Source of the DNA: Berkiella sp964502705
GTDB lineage: Bacteria; Pseudomonadota; Gammaproteobacteria; Berkiellales; Berkiellaceae
Assembly: GCA_964502705.1 (NCBI GenBank)
Contig: CAZCXZ010000023.1
Location: 1-36,207, forward strand
Reading direction: 5' to 3'
DNA length: 36,207 nucleotides
A program made the translations under genes and the position numbers. Of the stretch, positions 7,255-15,330 are shown one piece after another. How positions within the stretch are numbered: position 1 is the stretch's first letter; every line of letters begins with the position of its first letter. The notes under the pieces were generated by a model. The model was not told the DNA's origin. It made no database searches and was given only the letters and a program-made list of their open reading frames with translations.

Positions 7255-7453
7255 CCTTACTTCCTTTCATATCAAGTTCTGTCATGATGGTCATAACACG
7301 AGCGATATCACGACGAACATGTCGCAATTGCTGATTTGTTGCTAATTGACCACTACCATGTTGCATTTTTAACTTAAATTGCTTTTGAACCAGCTCTTTA
7401 AGTGTATTTTGCAACGTCGATTTATTTTGTTGTCGTAACTCGTTTGCTTTCAT
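7247..7453 (-). CDS. rpmC: 50S ribosomal protein L29
   Basis: L29 is a small two-helix protein near the peptide exit tunnel, part of the docking site for trigger factor and SRP. The 68-residue ORF (E. coli 63) starts MKANELRQQNKSTLQNTL, with ELVQKQFKLKMQHGSGQLA and RHVRRDIARVMTIM, the standard L29 pattern. ATG at 7453 overlaps the rplP stop (TAATG) and its end overlaps rpsQ by 8 nt. Confidence 0.96.
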   Translation of the reverse strand: MKANELRQQNKSTLQNTLKELVQKQFKLKMQHGSGQLATNQQLRHVRRDIARVMTIMTELDMKGSKDE

Positions 7454-7866
7454 TACATTACCGTCCGTTCAACAAATTCTGTTTTAACGGGAAGTTTTGC
7501 AGCAGCTAATTTGAATGCTTCTTCTGCAACTTCTCGTGTAACGCCTTGGATTTCATAAAGCATTTTACCTGGTTGGATTTGTGCAACCCAATATTCCACG
7601 TTACCTTTACCGGAACCCATTCGAACTTCTAATGGCTTTTGTGTAATTGGTTTGTCTGGGAAAATTCGGATCCAGATCTTACCACCACGTTTTACATATC
7701 GGCTCATCGCGCGTCGTGCTGCTTCAATTTGTCTGGCCGTAATACGACCACGATCAGTTGCTTGCAGCCCAAAATCACCAAAGCTTACTTTGTTACCACG
7801 CAAAGCGAGTCCGCGGTTACTCCCTTTGTGCATTTTCCTGTATTTTGTACGTTTAGGTTGTAGCAT
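7453..7866 (-). CDS. rplP: 50S ribosomal protein L16
   Basis: L16 helps organise the A site of the peptidyl transferase centre. The 137-residue protein starts MLQPKRTKYRKMHKGSNRG and continues with FGLQATDRGRITARQIEAAR, KRGGKIWIRIFPDKPIT, RMGSGKGNVEYWVAQI and PGKMLYEIQGV. Arg81 of the RMGSGKG loop, the residue hydroxylated by YcfD in E. coli, is present. ATG at 7866 lies 9 nt after rpsC. Confidence 0.98.
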   Translation of the reverse strand: MLQPKRTKYRKMHKGSNRGLALRGNKVSFGDFGLQATDRGRITARQIEAARRAMSRYVKRGGKIWIRIFPDKPITQKPLEVRMGSGKGNVEYWVAQIQPGKMLYEIQGVTREVAEEAFKLAAAKLPVKTEFVERTVM

Positions 7867-7875
7867 TGTCGCCCT

Positions 7876-8553
7876 CTATTGCTGATCCACGGTTGCGGTG
7901 GCATTTGTTCCAGCAGTGAGATCTTTATCAAATATCTCGCCTTTGAAAATCCAAACCTTCACACCAATAATTCCATAGGTTGTTTGAGCAATCGCGGTCG
8001 CATAATCAATGTCTGCACGGAAAGTATGAAGTGGCACTCGGCCTTCACGCACCCATTCCGTACGAGCAATTTCTGCTCCACCCAAACGCCCTGCAACACA
8101 AATTTTCACGCCTTTCGCGCCAAAGCGTAATGCATTGCTAACCGCTCTTTTCATTGCGCGTCTAAACATCACGCGTCGCTCTAACTGCTGAGCAATACTT
8201 TCAGCGACTAAGTAAGCGTCTAATTCTGGTCGACGAATTTCTTCGATATTGATGTGCACAGGCACGCCCATTAACGTAGAAACTTTTTGACGTAATTGTT
8301 CGATATCTTCGCCTTTCTTACCGATCACAACACCTGGTCGTGCAGTATGAATGGTGATATGTGCATTTTTTGCAGGTCTTGCAATTTGAATACGACCTAC
8401 AAATGCATTTTTTAACTTTTGACGCAGGTATTCACGTGTTTGCAAATCGCTCAATAATAAACCTGGATAGTGTTTCTTATTGGCGTACCACATTGAACGA
8501 TGGGTCTCAATAATGCCCAAGCGTATGCCTGTTGGATGAACTTTTTGTCCCAT
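7876..8553 (-). CDS. rpsC: 30S ribosomal protein S3
   Basis: S3 forms part of the mRNA entry tunnel and helicase of the 30S. The 225-residue protein (E. coli 233) has MGQKVHPTGIRLGIIETHRS, the KH domain with TARPGVVIGKKGEDIEQLR, then PVHINIEEIRRPELDAYLVA, RRAMKRAVSNALRFGAKGVK and the C-terminal GRLGGAEIARTEWVREGRVP, LHTFRADIDYA and YGIIGVKVWIFKGE. The C-terminal tail is short. ATG at 8553 overlaps the rplV stop (TAATG). Confidence 0.98.
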   Translation of the reverse strand: MGQKVHPTGIRLGIIETHRSMWYANKKHYPGLLLSDLQTREYLRQKLKNAFVGRIQIARPAKNAHITIHTARPGVVIGKKGEDIEQLRQKVSTLMGVPVHINIEEIRRPELDAYLVAESIAQQLERRVMFRRAMKRAVSNALRFGAKGVKICVAGRLGGAEIARTEWVREGRVPLHTFRADIDYATAIAQTTYGIIGVKVWIFKGEIFDKDLTAGTNATATVDQQ

Positions 8554-8903
8554 TACGCCCTCTCTTTACTGTGAATATCTGACACCACAATTTTGATGTG
8601 ACATCGGCGTTTAACGATACGATTACCACGCCCTTTTGCACGCGCCTTAAATCTCTTTAAGGAGGTTGCCTCATCAATGGTGATAGTCGACACTTTTAAT
8701 TCATCAATATCTGCGCCTTGGTTATGCTCAGCGTTCGCAATCGCGGATTCTAATAATTTCTTAATTAGCTTAGCGGATTTTTTGCGCGCAAAGTTTAAAA
8801 CTTCAACGGCTTTCTCTACGCCAAGTCCACGAATTTCATTAGCAACCAAACGTGCCTTCTGTGGTGACGAACCAGCATTTCTTAATACTGCGGATACTTC
8901 CAT
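8553..8903 (-). CDS. rplV: 50S ribosomal protein L22
   Basis: L22 lines the nascent-peptide tunnel. The 116-residue protein (E. coli 110) has MEVSAVLRNAGSSPQKARLV, ANEIRGLGVEKAVEVL, KLLESAIANAEHNQGADIDE and the tunnel loop region RFKARAKGRGNRIVKRRCHI. The SPQKARLV signature is the family hallmark. ATG at 8903; 11 nt after rpsS; overlaps the start of rpsC. Confidence 0.97.
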   Translation of the reverse strand: MEVSAVLRNAGSSPQKARLVANEIRGLGVEKAVEVLNFARKKSAKLIKKLLESAIANAEHNQGADIDELKVSTITIDEATSLKRFKARAKGRGNRIVKRRCHIKIVVSDIHSKERA

Positions 8904-8914
8904 TTTCTAACCCC

Positions 8915-9217
8915 CTACTTTTTATCTTTGCCGGAGGCTGCGGTTTTCTTATCGCCTGAATGCCCACGAAATGTTCTCGTAGCAGCGAATTCACCTAGCT
9001 TATGGCCTACCATGTTTTCATTCACCAAGACTGGTACAAAAATCTTGCCATTATGTACCATCATTGTTGCCCCTACAAATTCAGGAACGATAGTACTACG
9101 GCGTGACCATGTTTGGACCACTAAACGGCCTCTACCACCCGCTTCTTTGCGGGTTTTAGCGACTTTTTTCAATAATTTTGGGCTACAATATGGCCCTTTT
9201 TTTAATGAACGTGCCAT
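8915..9217 (-). CDS. rpsS: 30S ribosomal protein S19
   Basis: S19 is in the 30S head and pairs with S13 at bridges to the 50S. The 100-residue protein starts MARSLKKGPYCSPKLLKK and has TWSRRSTIVPEFVGATMMVH, KIFVPVLVNENMVGHKLGEF and ATRTFRGHSGDKK, all diagnostic. The C-terminus is a few residues longer and Lys-rich. ATG at 9217 is 2 nt after the rplB stop codon. Confidence 0.97.
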   Translation of the reverse strand: MARSLKKGPYCSPKLLKKVAKTRKEAGGRGRLVVQTWSRRSTIVPEFVGATMMVHNGKIFVPVLVNENMVGHKLGEFAATRTFRGHSGDKKTAASGKDKK

Positions 9218-9219
9218 TA

Positions 9220-10062
9220 TTAACCCCTTTCACCCTTCTTCTGCCCACGACGACGGACAATAAACCGACTGGAAACCTTTCTACGGTTACGTGTCTTCTT
9301 ACCTTCCGGCTTACCGTTCTTGTTACATGGCGGACGACCACCGGATGTACGACCTTCACCACCACCCAACGGATGGTCGACTGGGTTCTTCGCAACACCA
9401 CGTACAGTAGGTCTAATACCGAGCCAACGTACTGCACCGGCTTTACCGATAACGCGTAGATTGTGTTCGCCATTACCAACTTCACCAATCGTTGCACGGC
9501 ATGATGCTAATATTTTTCGCATTTCACCACTGCGCAAACGAATGGTTGCATAAGTGCCTTCACGAGCAAGTAACTGAGCGGAACCGCCAGCACTACGCAC
9601 CATTTGTGCACCTTTGCCAGGTTTCAATTCAATACAATGAATCGTCGCACCGACAGGAATATTCAAAATTGGCAAACAGTTGCCTGGGAGAATAGAAACA
9701 TCTGGACCAGATTCAACTTTTGCACCTGCAGCGATCCCTTTTGGCGCAATGATGTAACGACGTTCACCATCTGCGTAAACCAATAACGCAATATTTGCAC
9801 TACGGTTAGGATCATATTCAATACGCTCTACGCGTGCAGGAATGCCGTCTTTGTCACGTTTAAAATCGATGACACGTAAACGACGACGATGACCACCACC
9901 ACGATGATCGACAGTCACACGACCAATGTCATTACGACCGTTGGTACGATTTTTCTTCTTCGTCAATGCTTTGACGGGGCGCCCTTTATGCAAGCCTTCC
10001 GTTTTAATCTTAATTTTAAAACGTTGACCTGGTGAAGTTGGCTTTAACTCAATAATGGCCAT
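9220..10062 (-). CDS. rplB: 50S ribosomal protein L2
   Basis: L2 is needed for subunit joining and peptidyl transferase activity. The 280-residue protein (E. coli 273) has NRTNGRNDIGRVTVDHRGGG with RRRLRVIDFKRDKDG, VERIEYDPNRSANIALL, the second domain (GNCLPILNIPVGATIHCIEL, GKGAQMVRSAGGSAQL) and the C-terminal GVAKNPVDHPLGGGEGRTSG, including the conserved His equivalent to E. coli H229. A Lys/Arg-rich tail closes it. ATG at 10062 lies 11 nt after rplW. Confidence 0.98.
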   Translation of the reverse strand: MAIIELKPTSPGQRFKIKIKTEGLHKGRPVKALTKKKNRTNGRNDIGRVTVDHRGGGHRRRLRVIDFKRDKDGIPARVERIEYDPNRSANIALLVYADGERRYIIAPKGIAAGAKVESGPDVSILPGNCLPILNIPVGATIHCIELKPGKGAQMVRSAGGSAQLLAREGTYATIRLRSGEMRKILASCRATIGEVGNGEHNLRVIGKAGAVRWLGIRPTVRGVAKNPVDHPLGGGEGRTSGGRPPCNKNGKPEGKKTRNRRKVSSRFIVRRRGQKKGERG

Positions 10063-10073
10063 ATAACACCTTA

Positions 10074-10385
10074 TTACTCAAACTCTGCAAAGTTGATCTG
10101 TGTGCCTTGCGCTAATTTGACGTAGGCTTTTTTCATTTTCTTTGTACGACCCTCAACTTGTCCGAAACGAACAAATGCTCGTCCCTTAACAAGTGTACGA
10201 ACCGACTCCACCTTCACATTTGGAAAAAACTGCTCTACAGCTTGTTTGATCTCATGCTTATTCGCTTTTGGATTTACCCAAAAGGAAACGGAGTTCTCAC
10301 GTTCACCGGATCGGCTCGCTTTTTCGGAAACTAAAGGCGCTATTAATACCTTTGATAAGGCATATATTGGTTGTTTCGCGCTCAT
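10074..10385 (-). CDS. rplW: 50S ribosomal protein L23
   Basis: L23 is the main docking protein for trigger factor and SRP at the tunnel exit. The 103-residue ORF shows LIAPLVSEKASR, SVSFWVNPKANKHEIKQAVE, FFPNVKVESVRTLVKGR and GRTKKMKKAYVKLAQG, typical of L23. The ATG at 10385 overlaps the TGA stop of rplD in an ATGA arrangement, so translation is probably coupled. Confidence 0.97.
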   Translation of the reverse strand: MSAKQPIYALSKVLIAPLVSEKASRSGERENSVSFWVNPKANKHEIKQAVEQFFPNVKVESVRTLVKGRAFVRFGQVEGRTKKMKKAYVKLAQGTQINFAEFE

Positions 10386-10996
10386 CCTAGCACCTCTTCT
10401 AGCTTTCTAATTGCATCGACCGTCATCAGCACATTGTCATACTTCAAGAGCTGAACAGGGTTAACACCACTTGCTTCTCTAACTGCAATCGAAGGTACGT
10501 TGCGTGAAGATAAATAGAGATTTTCATCCAATTTATCAACAACGATTAAAACGCGCTCCAACTTCAGTTCTTTTAGCTTTTCTAGTAGTACTTTCGTTTT
10601 TGGCTGATCAACTTTAAATTCGTTAACGGCCATTAATCTGTCTTGACGCACTAATTCTGAAAGAATTGCGCTCATCGCACCGCGATACATTTTCTTGTTT
10701 ACTTTTTGGCTATGGTCACGAGGTGTTGCAGCGAAAACCACGCCACCTTTACGCCATATTGGGCTTCTAATGGTACCAGCACAAGCACGGCCAGTTCCCT
10801 TTTGACGCCATGGCTTAGCGCCACCGCCTCTAACTTCTGCTCTGGTTTTTTGCTTTTTGGTACCAGCGCGAGCGCCAGCCATTAAAGCAACTACCACTTG
10901 GTGCACGAGGGGTTCATTAAACTCTCGTCCAAAGGTAACTTCAGAAACATCGATACTATTTGTGCCACCTGCGGCTTTGGCTAAAGCAAGTTTCAT
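10382..10996 (-). CDS. rplD: 50S ribosomal protein L4
   Basis: L4 binds 23S rRNA, lines the exit tunnel and in E. coli represses the S10 operon by attenuation and translational control. The 204-residue protein has the tunnel-loop signature GTKKQKTRAEVRGGGAKPWR and QKGTGRACAGTIRSPIWRKG, then GVVFAATPRDHSQKVNKKM and the C-terminal VLIVVDKLDENL and NVLMTVDAI. The ATG at 10996 is preferred to the GTG six bases upstream because GGAGG is then 6 nt away. The stop is TGA overlapping rplW. Confidence 0.96.
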   Translation of the reverse strand: MKLALAKAAGGTNSIDVSEVTFGREFNEPLVHQVVVALMAGARAGTKKQKTRAEVRGGGAKPWRQKGTGRACAGTIRSPIWRKGGVVFAATPRDHSQKVNKKMYRGAMSAILSELVRQDRLMAVNEFKVDQPKTKVLLEKLKELKLERVLIVVDKLDENLYLSSRNVPSIAVREASGVNPVQLLKYDNVLMTVDAIRKLEEVLG

Positions 10997-11007
10997 TCGC
11001 ACCCTCC

Positions 11008-11679
11008 TTAAGCAGTTTCTGCGCGGTTGACTTGGACTTTAACCGTTGGCTTGATAATTACATCACCGCCAGGACTTCCGGGTACCGCTCCACGAATCAA
11101 CAACAAATGACGTTCAGCATCAACACGTACTACTTCTAAATATTGAGCAGTACGGCGAACATCGCCCATATGACCACACATTTTCTTATTCTTAAATACA
11201 CGACCTGGTGTTTGGTTTTGACCAATAGAACCCGGTACACGATGGGAACGTGAGTTACCATGCGTTGCATCTTGTGTTCTGAAATGGTGACGTTTAACCG
11301 TACCAGCAAAACCTTTACCTTTTGTCGTGCCAATCACATCAACGTGTTGTCCTTTTTCGAACAAATCAACTGTCAATGCTTGACCTACTTGATAATCAGT
11401 TCCTTCATCGTCACCTAACGGGAATTCCCATAAGCCACGACCTGCCTCAACACCTGCTTTCGCAAAGTGTCCAGCTTCGGGTTTATTCACGCGCTGTGCT
11501 TTACGAGCACCTGTGGTTACTTGCACAGAACGCAGAATAGAATTATCCCTTTGTTTTTGGGTTCTTAATTGCGTAATGCGATTAGGTAACACTTCGACTA
11601 CCGTTACAGGGATTGAAGCCCCTGTTTCGGTGAATACCCGAGTCATTCCAACTTTTCTGCCAACCAAATTTATTGCCAT
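11008..11679 (-). CDS. rplC: 50S ribosomal protein L3
   Basis: L3 starts 50S assembly and reaches towards the peptidyl transferase centre. The 223-residue protein (E. coli 209) begins MAINLVGRKVGMTRVFTETG, then PVTVVEVLPNRITQ, DVIGTTKGKGFAGTVKRHHF, THGNSRSHRVPGSIGQNQTP and GRVFKNKKMCGHMGD, with the Gln of the GQNQTP loop (methylated by PrmB in E. coli) present. ATG at 11679, 44 nt after rpsJ, with GGAGG upstream. Confidence 0.97.
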   Translation of the reverse strand: MAINLVGRKVGMTRVFTETGASIPVTVVEVLPNRITQLRTQKQRDNSILRSVQVTTGARKAQRVNKPEAGHFAKAGVEAGRGLWEFPLGDDEGTDYQVGQALTVDLFEKGQHVDVIGTTKGKGFAGTVKRHHFRTQDATHGNSRSHRVPGSIGQNQTPGRVFKNKKMCGHMGDVRRTAQYLEVVRVDAERHLLLIRGAVPGSPGGDVIIKPTVKVQVNRAETA

Positions 11680-11723
11680 TTTTCCCTCCGCCGTACAAGC
11701 GTTGTTGCACCGGATTTAATTTA

Positions 11724-12035
11724 TTAACTTACTGCTATTTGTACATCGACGCCAGCGGCTAAATCGAGCTTCATCAATGCATCAACCGTTTTATCTGTTG
11801 GTTCAGCAATGATAACTAAGCGATTATGTGTACGGATCTCATATTGATCACGCGCATTGCTATCGATATGCGGCGAGATCAAAATTGTATATTTTTCGAT
11901 GTGGGTTGGCATTGGAACCGGGCCTCTTACTTGAGCACCAGTTCTTTTTGCTGTTTCCACAATCTCTTTCGCTGATTTATCGATCAACTTGTGATCGAAA
12001 GCTTTTAAACGAATTCTTATGATTTGGCCTTTCAT
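11724..12035 (-). CDS. rpsJ: 30S ribosomal protein S10
   Basis: S10 (NusE) is a 30S head protein and also a partner of NusB in antitermination. With the ATG at 12035 it is 103 residues, the same as E. coli. The sequence has QIIRIRLKAFDHKLIDKSA, RTGAQVRGPVPMPTHIEKYT and THNRLVIIAEPTDKTVDAL followed by MKLDLAAGVDVQI. A GTG just upstream is an alternative start. It lies 27 nt after the fusA stop, with no tuf gene between them, and heads the S10 block. Confidence 0.97.
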   Translation of the reverse strand: MKGQIIRIRLKAFDHKLIDKSAKEIVETAKRTGAQVRGPVPMPTHIEKYTILISPHIDSNARDQYEIRTHNRLVIIAEPTDKTVDALMKLDLAAGVDVQIAVS

Positions 12036-12062
12036 CACTCTCTCTCCTGCAGCTGATTTACT

Positions 12063-14165
12063 TTAACCGCGCTGCTTAGTAATCACTTGTTCGGTAATGT
12101 TTGCTGGTGCTTCCATGTATTTTTCAAATTCCATGGAGTATGTTGCTCGCCCTTGTGACATAGATCGCAATGCGGTCGCATAACCAAACATTTCTGACAA
12201 AGGAACCATTGCAGAAACTTGTTTACCCGATGGGGTATCGTCCATGCCTTGTAGTACGCCACGTCGACGGTTAAGGTCACCCATCACATCGCCCATATAC
12301 TCTTCAGGTGTAACAACTTCCACCTTCATGATAGGTTCGAGGAGCTTGGGTTTCGCTTTTAATGCACCTTCTTTGAAGGCCATTGAGCCAGCGATTTTGA
12401 ACGCCATTTCACTGGAGTCCACATCATGGAAAGAACCATCAAATAATGCAGCTTTAACGTCTACAACAGGATAGCCTGCTAAAACACCATTTTGCATTTG
12501 TTCGATAATACCTTTGCTAACCGCAGGAATGTATTCCTTAGGAATCGCGCCGCCTTTAATTTCGTCAACAAATTCAAAGCCTTTACCAGGTTCATTTGGT
12601 TCCAAACGGATCCAAACATGACCGTACTGACCACGACCACCTGACTGACGAATGAATTTACCTTCTTGTTCAACTTTAGCGGTAATACTTTCACGGTAAG
12701 CAACCTGAGGATTACCCACGTTCGCTTCCACTGAGAATTCGCGCTTCAAGCGATCAACTAAAATTTCTAAGTGTAATTCGCCCTGACCTGCCAAGATGGT
12801 TTGACCTGATTCTTCATCAGTGAAAACACGCATCGAAGGATCTTCTTTTGCTAAGCGACCCAAAGCAATACCCATTTTTTCTTGGTCTGCTTTAGTTTTG
12901 GGTTCAATAGCAACAGAGATTACAGGCTCTGGGAAAATCATTTTTTCTAAAACAATCACATTATCTGGATCAGTTAATGTGTCACCGGTGGTGGTATGCT
13001 TCAGACCCACAACAGCCGCGATGTCGCCTGCGCGAACTTCTTTGATTTCTTCGCGTGAGTTAGCGTGCATCTGTAAAATTCGGCCAAAGCGTTCTTTCTT
13101 GTCTTTCAATGAATTTAAAACTGTCGTACCCGCTTCTAATGTACCGGAGTAAACACGGAAGAAGGTTAATGTACCAACGAATGGATCGTTGATAATTTTA
13201 AATGCATAAGCGGCAAAAGGCGCGTCATCAGAAGCTGAACGTGTAATATGCTTCTCTGAATCTTCGTCTGCAGTACCAACAACATCAGGAATATCGGTAG
13301 GTGAAGGCAAAAACTGTACAACAGCGTCAAGCATCGCCTGTACGCCTTTGTTCTTGAATGCTGAACCGCATAATACAGGAACAATTTCGTTAGCGATGGT
13401 ACGCATACGAAGACCTTGATAGATTTCTTCGTTGCTCAATTCACCATGCTCAAGGTATTTTTCCATGAGCTCTTCGCTTGCTTCAGCTGCCGCTTCAACC
13501 ATGTTGTCATGATATTCTTGGCATTTATCTTTAATGTTCGCAGGAATATCATGTTCTTCAAAACGTGTTCCTTCGGTTTTGTCATCCCAAATGATCGCTT
13601 TCATTTTGACAAGATCGACAACGCCTTCGAAATTTTCTTCTGCGCCAATGTTCAATTGGATAGGAATTGCATTCGCACCTAAACGTTCACGCATCTGTTT
13701 AACAACACGTAAAAAGTCTGCGCCAGCACGGTCCATTTTATTAACAAACGCAATACGGGGAACTTTGTACTTGTTTGCTTGACGCCAAACAGTTTCTGAC
13801 TGTGGCTCTACACCGCCCACAGCACAGAACACACCACATGCGCCGTCGAGTACGCGTAATGAGCGTTCTACTTCGATGGTAAAGTCAACGTGGCCTGGGG
13901 TATCAATAATGTTAATACGATGTTCAGGAAAGTTCTGAGCCATCCCCTTCCAGAAGCAAGTCGTTGCCGCTGAGGTAATGGTAATACCGCGTTCTTGCTC
14001 TTGTTCCATGTAATCCATGACAGCAGCGCCATCATGAACTTCACCGATTTTATGTGACACGCCTGTATAGAACAGAACTCGTTCTGTAGTAGTGGTTTTA
14101 CCGGCGTCAATATGCGCCATAATCCCGATATTTCTAACGTGTTGTAAAGGTGTTTTACGCGCCAC
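12063..14165 (-). CDS. fusA: Elongation factor G
   Basis: EF-G is the GTPase that drives translocation and, with RRF, ribosome recycling. The 700-residue protein (E. coli 704) has the G-domain motifs G1 AHIDAGKTTTTER, switch I RGITITSAATT, G3 DTPGHVDF and G4 NKMDRAGAD, then the downstream domains ending with GRGQYGHVWIRLEP, EYMGDVMGDLNRRRGVLQG and SMSQGRATYSMEFEKY. The start is GTG at 14165, supported by AGGAG 7 nt upstream and by the MARKTPL N-terminus. It follows rpsG by 18 nt. Confidence 0.98.
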   Translation of the reverse strand: MARKTPLQHVRNIGIMAHIDAGKTTTTERVLFYTGVSHKIGEVHDGAAVMDYMEQEQERGITITSAATTCFWKGMAQNFPEHRINIIDTPGHVDFTIEVERSLRVLDGACGVFCAVGGVEPQSETVWRQANKYKVPRIAFVNKMDRAGADFLRVVKQMRERLGANAIPIQLNIGAEENFEGVVDLVKMKAIIWDDKTEGTRFEEHDIPANIKDKCQEYHDNMVEAAAEASEELMEKYLEHGELSNEEIYQGLRMRTIANEIVPVLCGSAFKNKGVQAMLDAVVQFLPSPTDIPDVVGTADEDSEKHITRSASDDAPFAAYAFKIINDPFVGTLTFFRVYSGTLEAGTTVLNSLKDKKERFGRILQMHANSREEIKEVRAGDIAAVVGLKHTTTGDTLTDPDNVIVLEKMIFPEPVISVAIEPKTKADQEKMGIALGRLAKEDPSMRVFTDEESGQTILAGQGELHLEILVDRLKREFSVEANVGNPQVAYRESITAKVEQEGKFIRQSGGRGQYGHVWIRLEPNEPGKGFEFVDEIKGGAIPKEYIPAVSKGIIEQMQNGVLAGYPVVDVKAALFDGSFHDVDSSEMAFKIAGSMAFKEGALKAKPKLLEPIMKVEVVTPEEYMGDVMGDLNRRRGVLQGMDDTPSGKQVSAMVPLSEMFGYATALRSMSQGRATYSMEFEKYMEAPANITEQVITKQRG

Positions 14166-14183
14166 GTTTGTGCTCCTAAGGCT

Positions 14184-14675
14184 TTACCAACGGAAATGTG
14201 AAAATGCTTTGTTCGCTTCAGCCATACGGTGAGTATCTTCTCGCTTCTTCACCGCACCGCCTTTACCACGGCCACCGCCTTCTTCATCTGCAGCATCTAA
14301 AATTTCTGCTGCTAAGCGTGCCGTCATACCTTTTTCGCCACGTTTACGTGCGAAATCAACGATCCAACGCATTGCTAATGCAGTGCTACGTGAAGGTCTA
14401 ACTTCCACGGGGATCTGGTAGGTTGCACCACCGACTCGGCGTGATTTAACTTCAACCGTAGGGCGAACATTTTCAACCGCACGTTTGAATACTTCGATTG
14501 GATCCTGGTCTTTTCCGCGCTCACGAATAATATCTAAAGCACCGTAAAGGCTTTTTTCCGCAATCGACTTTTTACCATCTTGCATAAGATGGTTAATAAA
14601 TTTTGCAGCTAATGCGCTACCGTAAACTGGATCCGGCAACGTTTTGCGTTTAGTGACGACTCTTCTTCTTGGCAT
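14184..14675 (-). CDS. rpsG: 30S ribosomal protein S7 with small Gly-rich insertion
   Basis: S7 starts assembly of the 30S head and contacts E-site tRNA; in E. coli it also regulates the str operon. The sequence has MPRRRVVTKRKTLPDPVYGS, KFINHLMQDGKKSIAEKSLY, VENVRPTVEVKSRRVGGATY, QIPVEVRPSRSTALAMRWIV and KKREDTHRMAEANKAFSHFR, ending in W163. Compared with E. coli there are about six extra residues around 130-139 (EEGGGRGKG) in the loop before the last conserved helix. ATG at 14675, 30 nt after rpsL. Confidence 0.97.
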   Translation of the reverse strand: MPRRRVVTKRKTLPDPVYGSALAAKFINHLMQDGKKSIAEKSLYGALDIIRERGKDQDPIEVFKRAVENVRPTVEVKSRRVGGATYQIPVEVRPSRSTALAMRWIVDFARKRGEKGMTARLAAEILDAADEEGGGRGKGGAVKKREDTHRMAEANKAFSHFRW

Positions 14676-14705
14676 GATGTTATTTTCCTACAACCAAGTT
14701 ATGAA

Positions 14706-15086
14706 CTATGCAGCTTGTTTAGGACGCTTGGTACCGTACTTGGAGCGACCTTGCTTACGATTATTCACACCTGCAGTATCTAAACTACCGCGTACTACGT
14801 GATATCTCACACCTGGTAAGTCTTTTACACGACCGCCACGGATCAGTACGACTGAGTGTTCCTGTAAGTTGTGGCCTTCACCGCCGATGTAGACGGTAAC
14901 TTCGTAGCCATTGGTCAACTTAACACGGCAAACTTTACGCAACGCCGAGTTTGGTTTTTTCGGTGTTACTGTGTAAACCCTGGTGCATACACCACGACGA
15001 AGTGGGCATGACATTAATGCCGGGCTTTTAGACTTTCTTTTCACTGAGCGACGTCCTTTGCGGACTAGCTGATTCACGGTTGCCAT
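14706..15086 (-). CDS. rpsL: 30S ribosomal protein S12
   Basis: S12 controls decoding accuracy and is the streptomycin-resistance locus. From the ATG at 15086 it is 126 residues: MATVNQLVRKGRRSVK, CPLRRGVCTRVYTVTPKKPN, SALRKVCRVKLTNG, YIGGEGHNLQEHSVVLIRGG and RVKDLPGVRYHVVRG. The lysines in TPKKPN and GRVKDLPG that mutate to resistance in E. coli are wild type. The AGGAG upstream is 13 nt from the ATG, slightly long, but no better in-frame start exists. A promoter and a hairpin lie in the 244-nt gap to rpoC. Confidence 0.97.
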   Translation of the reverse strand: MATVNQLVRKGRRSVKRKSKSPALMSCPLRRGVCTRVYTVTPKKPNSALRKVCRVKLTNGYEVTVYIGGEGHNLQEHSVVLIRGGRVKDLPGVRYHVVRGSLDTAGVNNRKQGRSKYGTKRPKQAA

Positions 15087-15144
15087 AGCGTACGTGACAC
15101 TCCTCAATTAAAAATTGCAATTTTACTCAAACAAAAAGGTCAAA

Positions 15145-15182
15145 AGCATCCCGCTTCCCCTTCATTTGAGAAGCGTGATGCT
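15145..15182 (-). terminator. Hairpin with T-rich tail after rpoC, overlapping the rpsL promoter
   Basis: AGCATCCCGCTTC (15145-15157) and GAAGCGTGATGCT (15170-15182) form a 13-bp stem with one mismatch and a 12-nt loop. On the minus strand it is followed by TTTT, then GACC, then TTTTT. This is the only terminator-like structure for rpoBC before rpsL. Because the -10 box of the rpsL promoter lies at its upstream edge, it can also act as a leader attenuator. Confidence 0.55.
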
Positions 15183-15206
15183 AAATGCATTTGGGTGCTA
15201 AGTCAA
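15178..15206 (-). promoter_or_regulatory. Probable str-operon promoter ahead of rpsL
   Basis: On the minus strand TTGACT (15201-15206) and TAGCAT (15178-15183) are separated by exactly 17 nt, a good sigma-70 promoter. It lies about 90 nt upstream of rpsL, after the rpoC stop, the position expected for the str promoter. Transcription would begin inside the following hairpin. The remaining part of the rpoC-rpsL gap (15207-15330) holds a GGGCC/GGCCC inverted repeat near 15273-15306 and no gene. Confidence 0.6.
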
Positions 15207-15330
15207 ATCTTGATTCCTGCTTGGCGCGTTTTGGCGCTTCGCAGGACAAGTTGCGAACTTCGTACCTTTTTTAGGGCCACCTCTTTATATAAAGATATGG
15301 GGCCCATTGTTTTATTATTTTGTCATTCGA

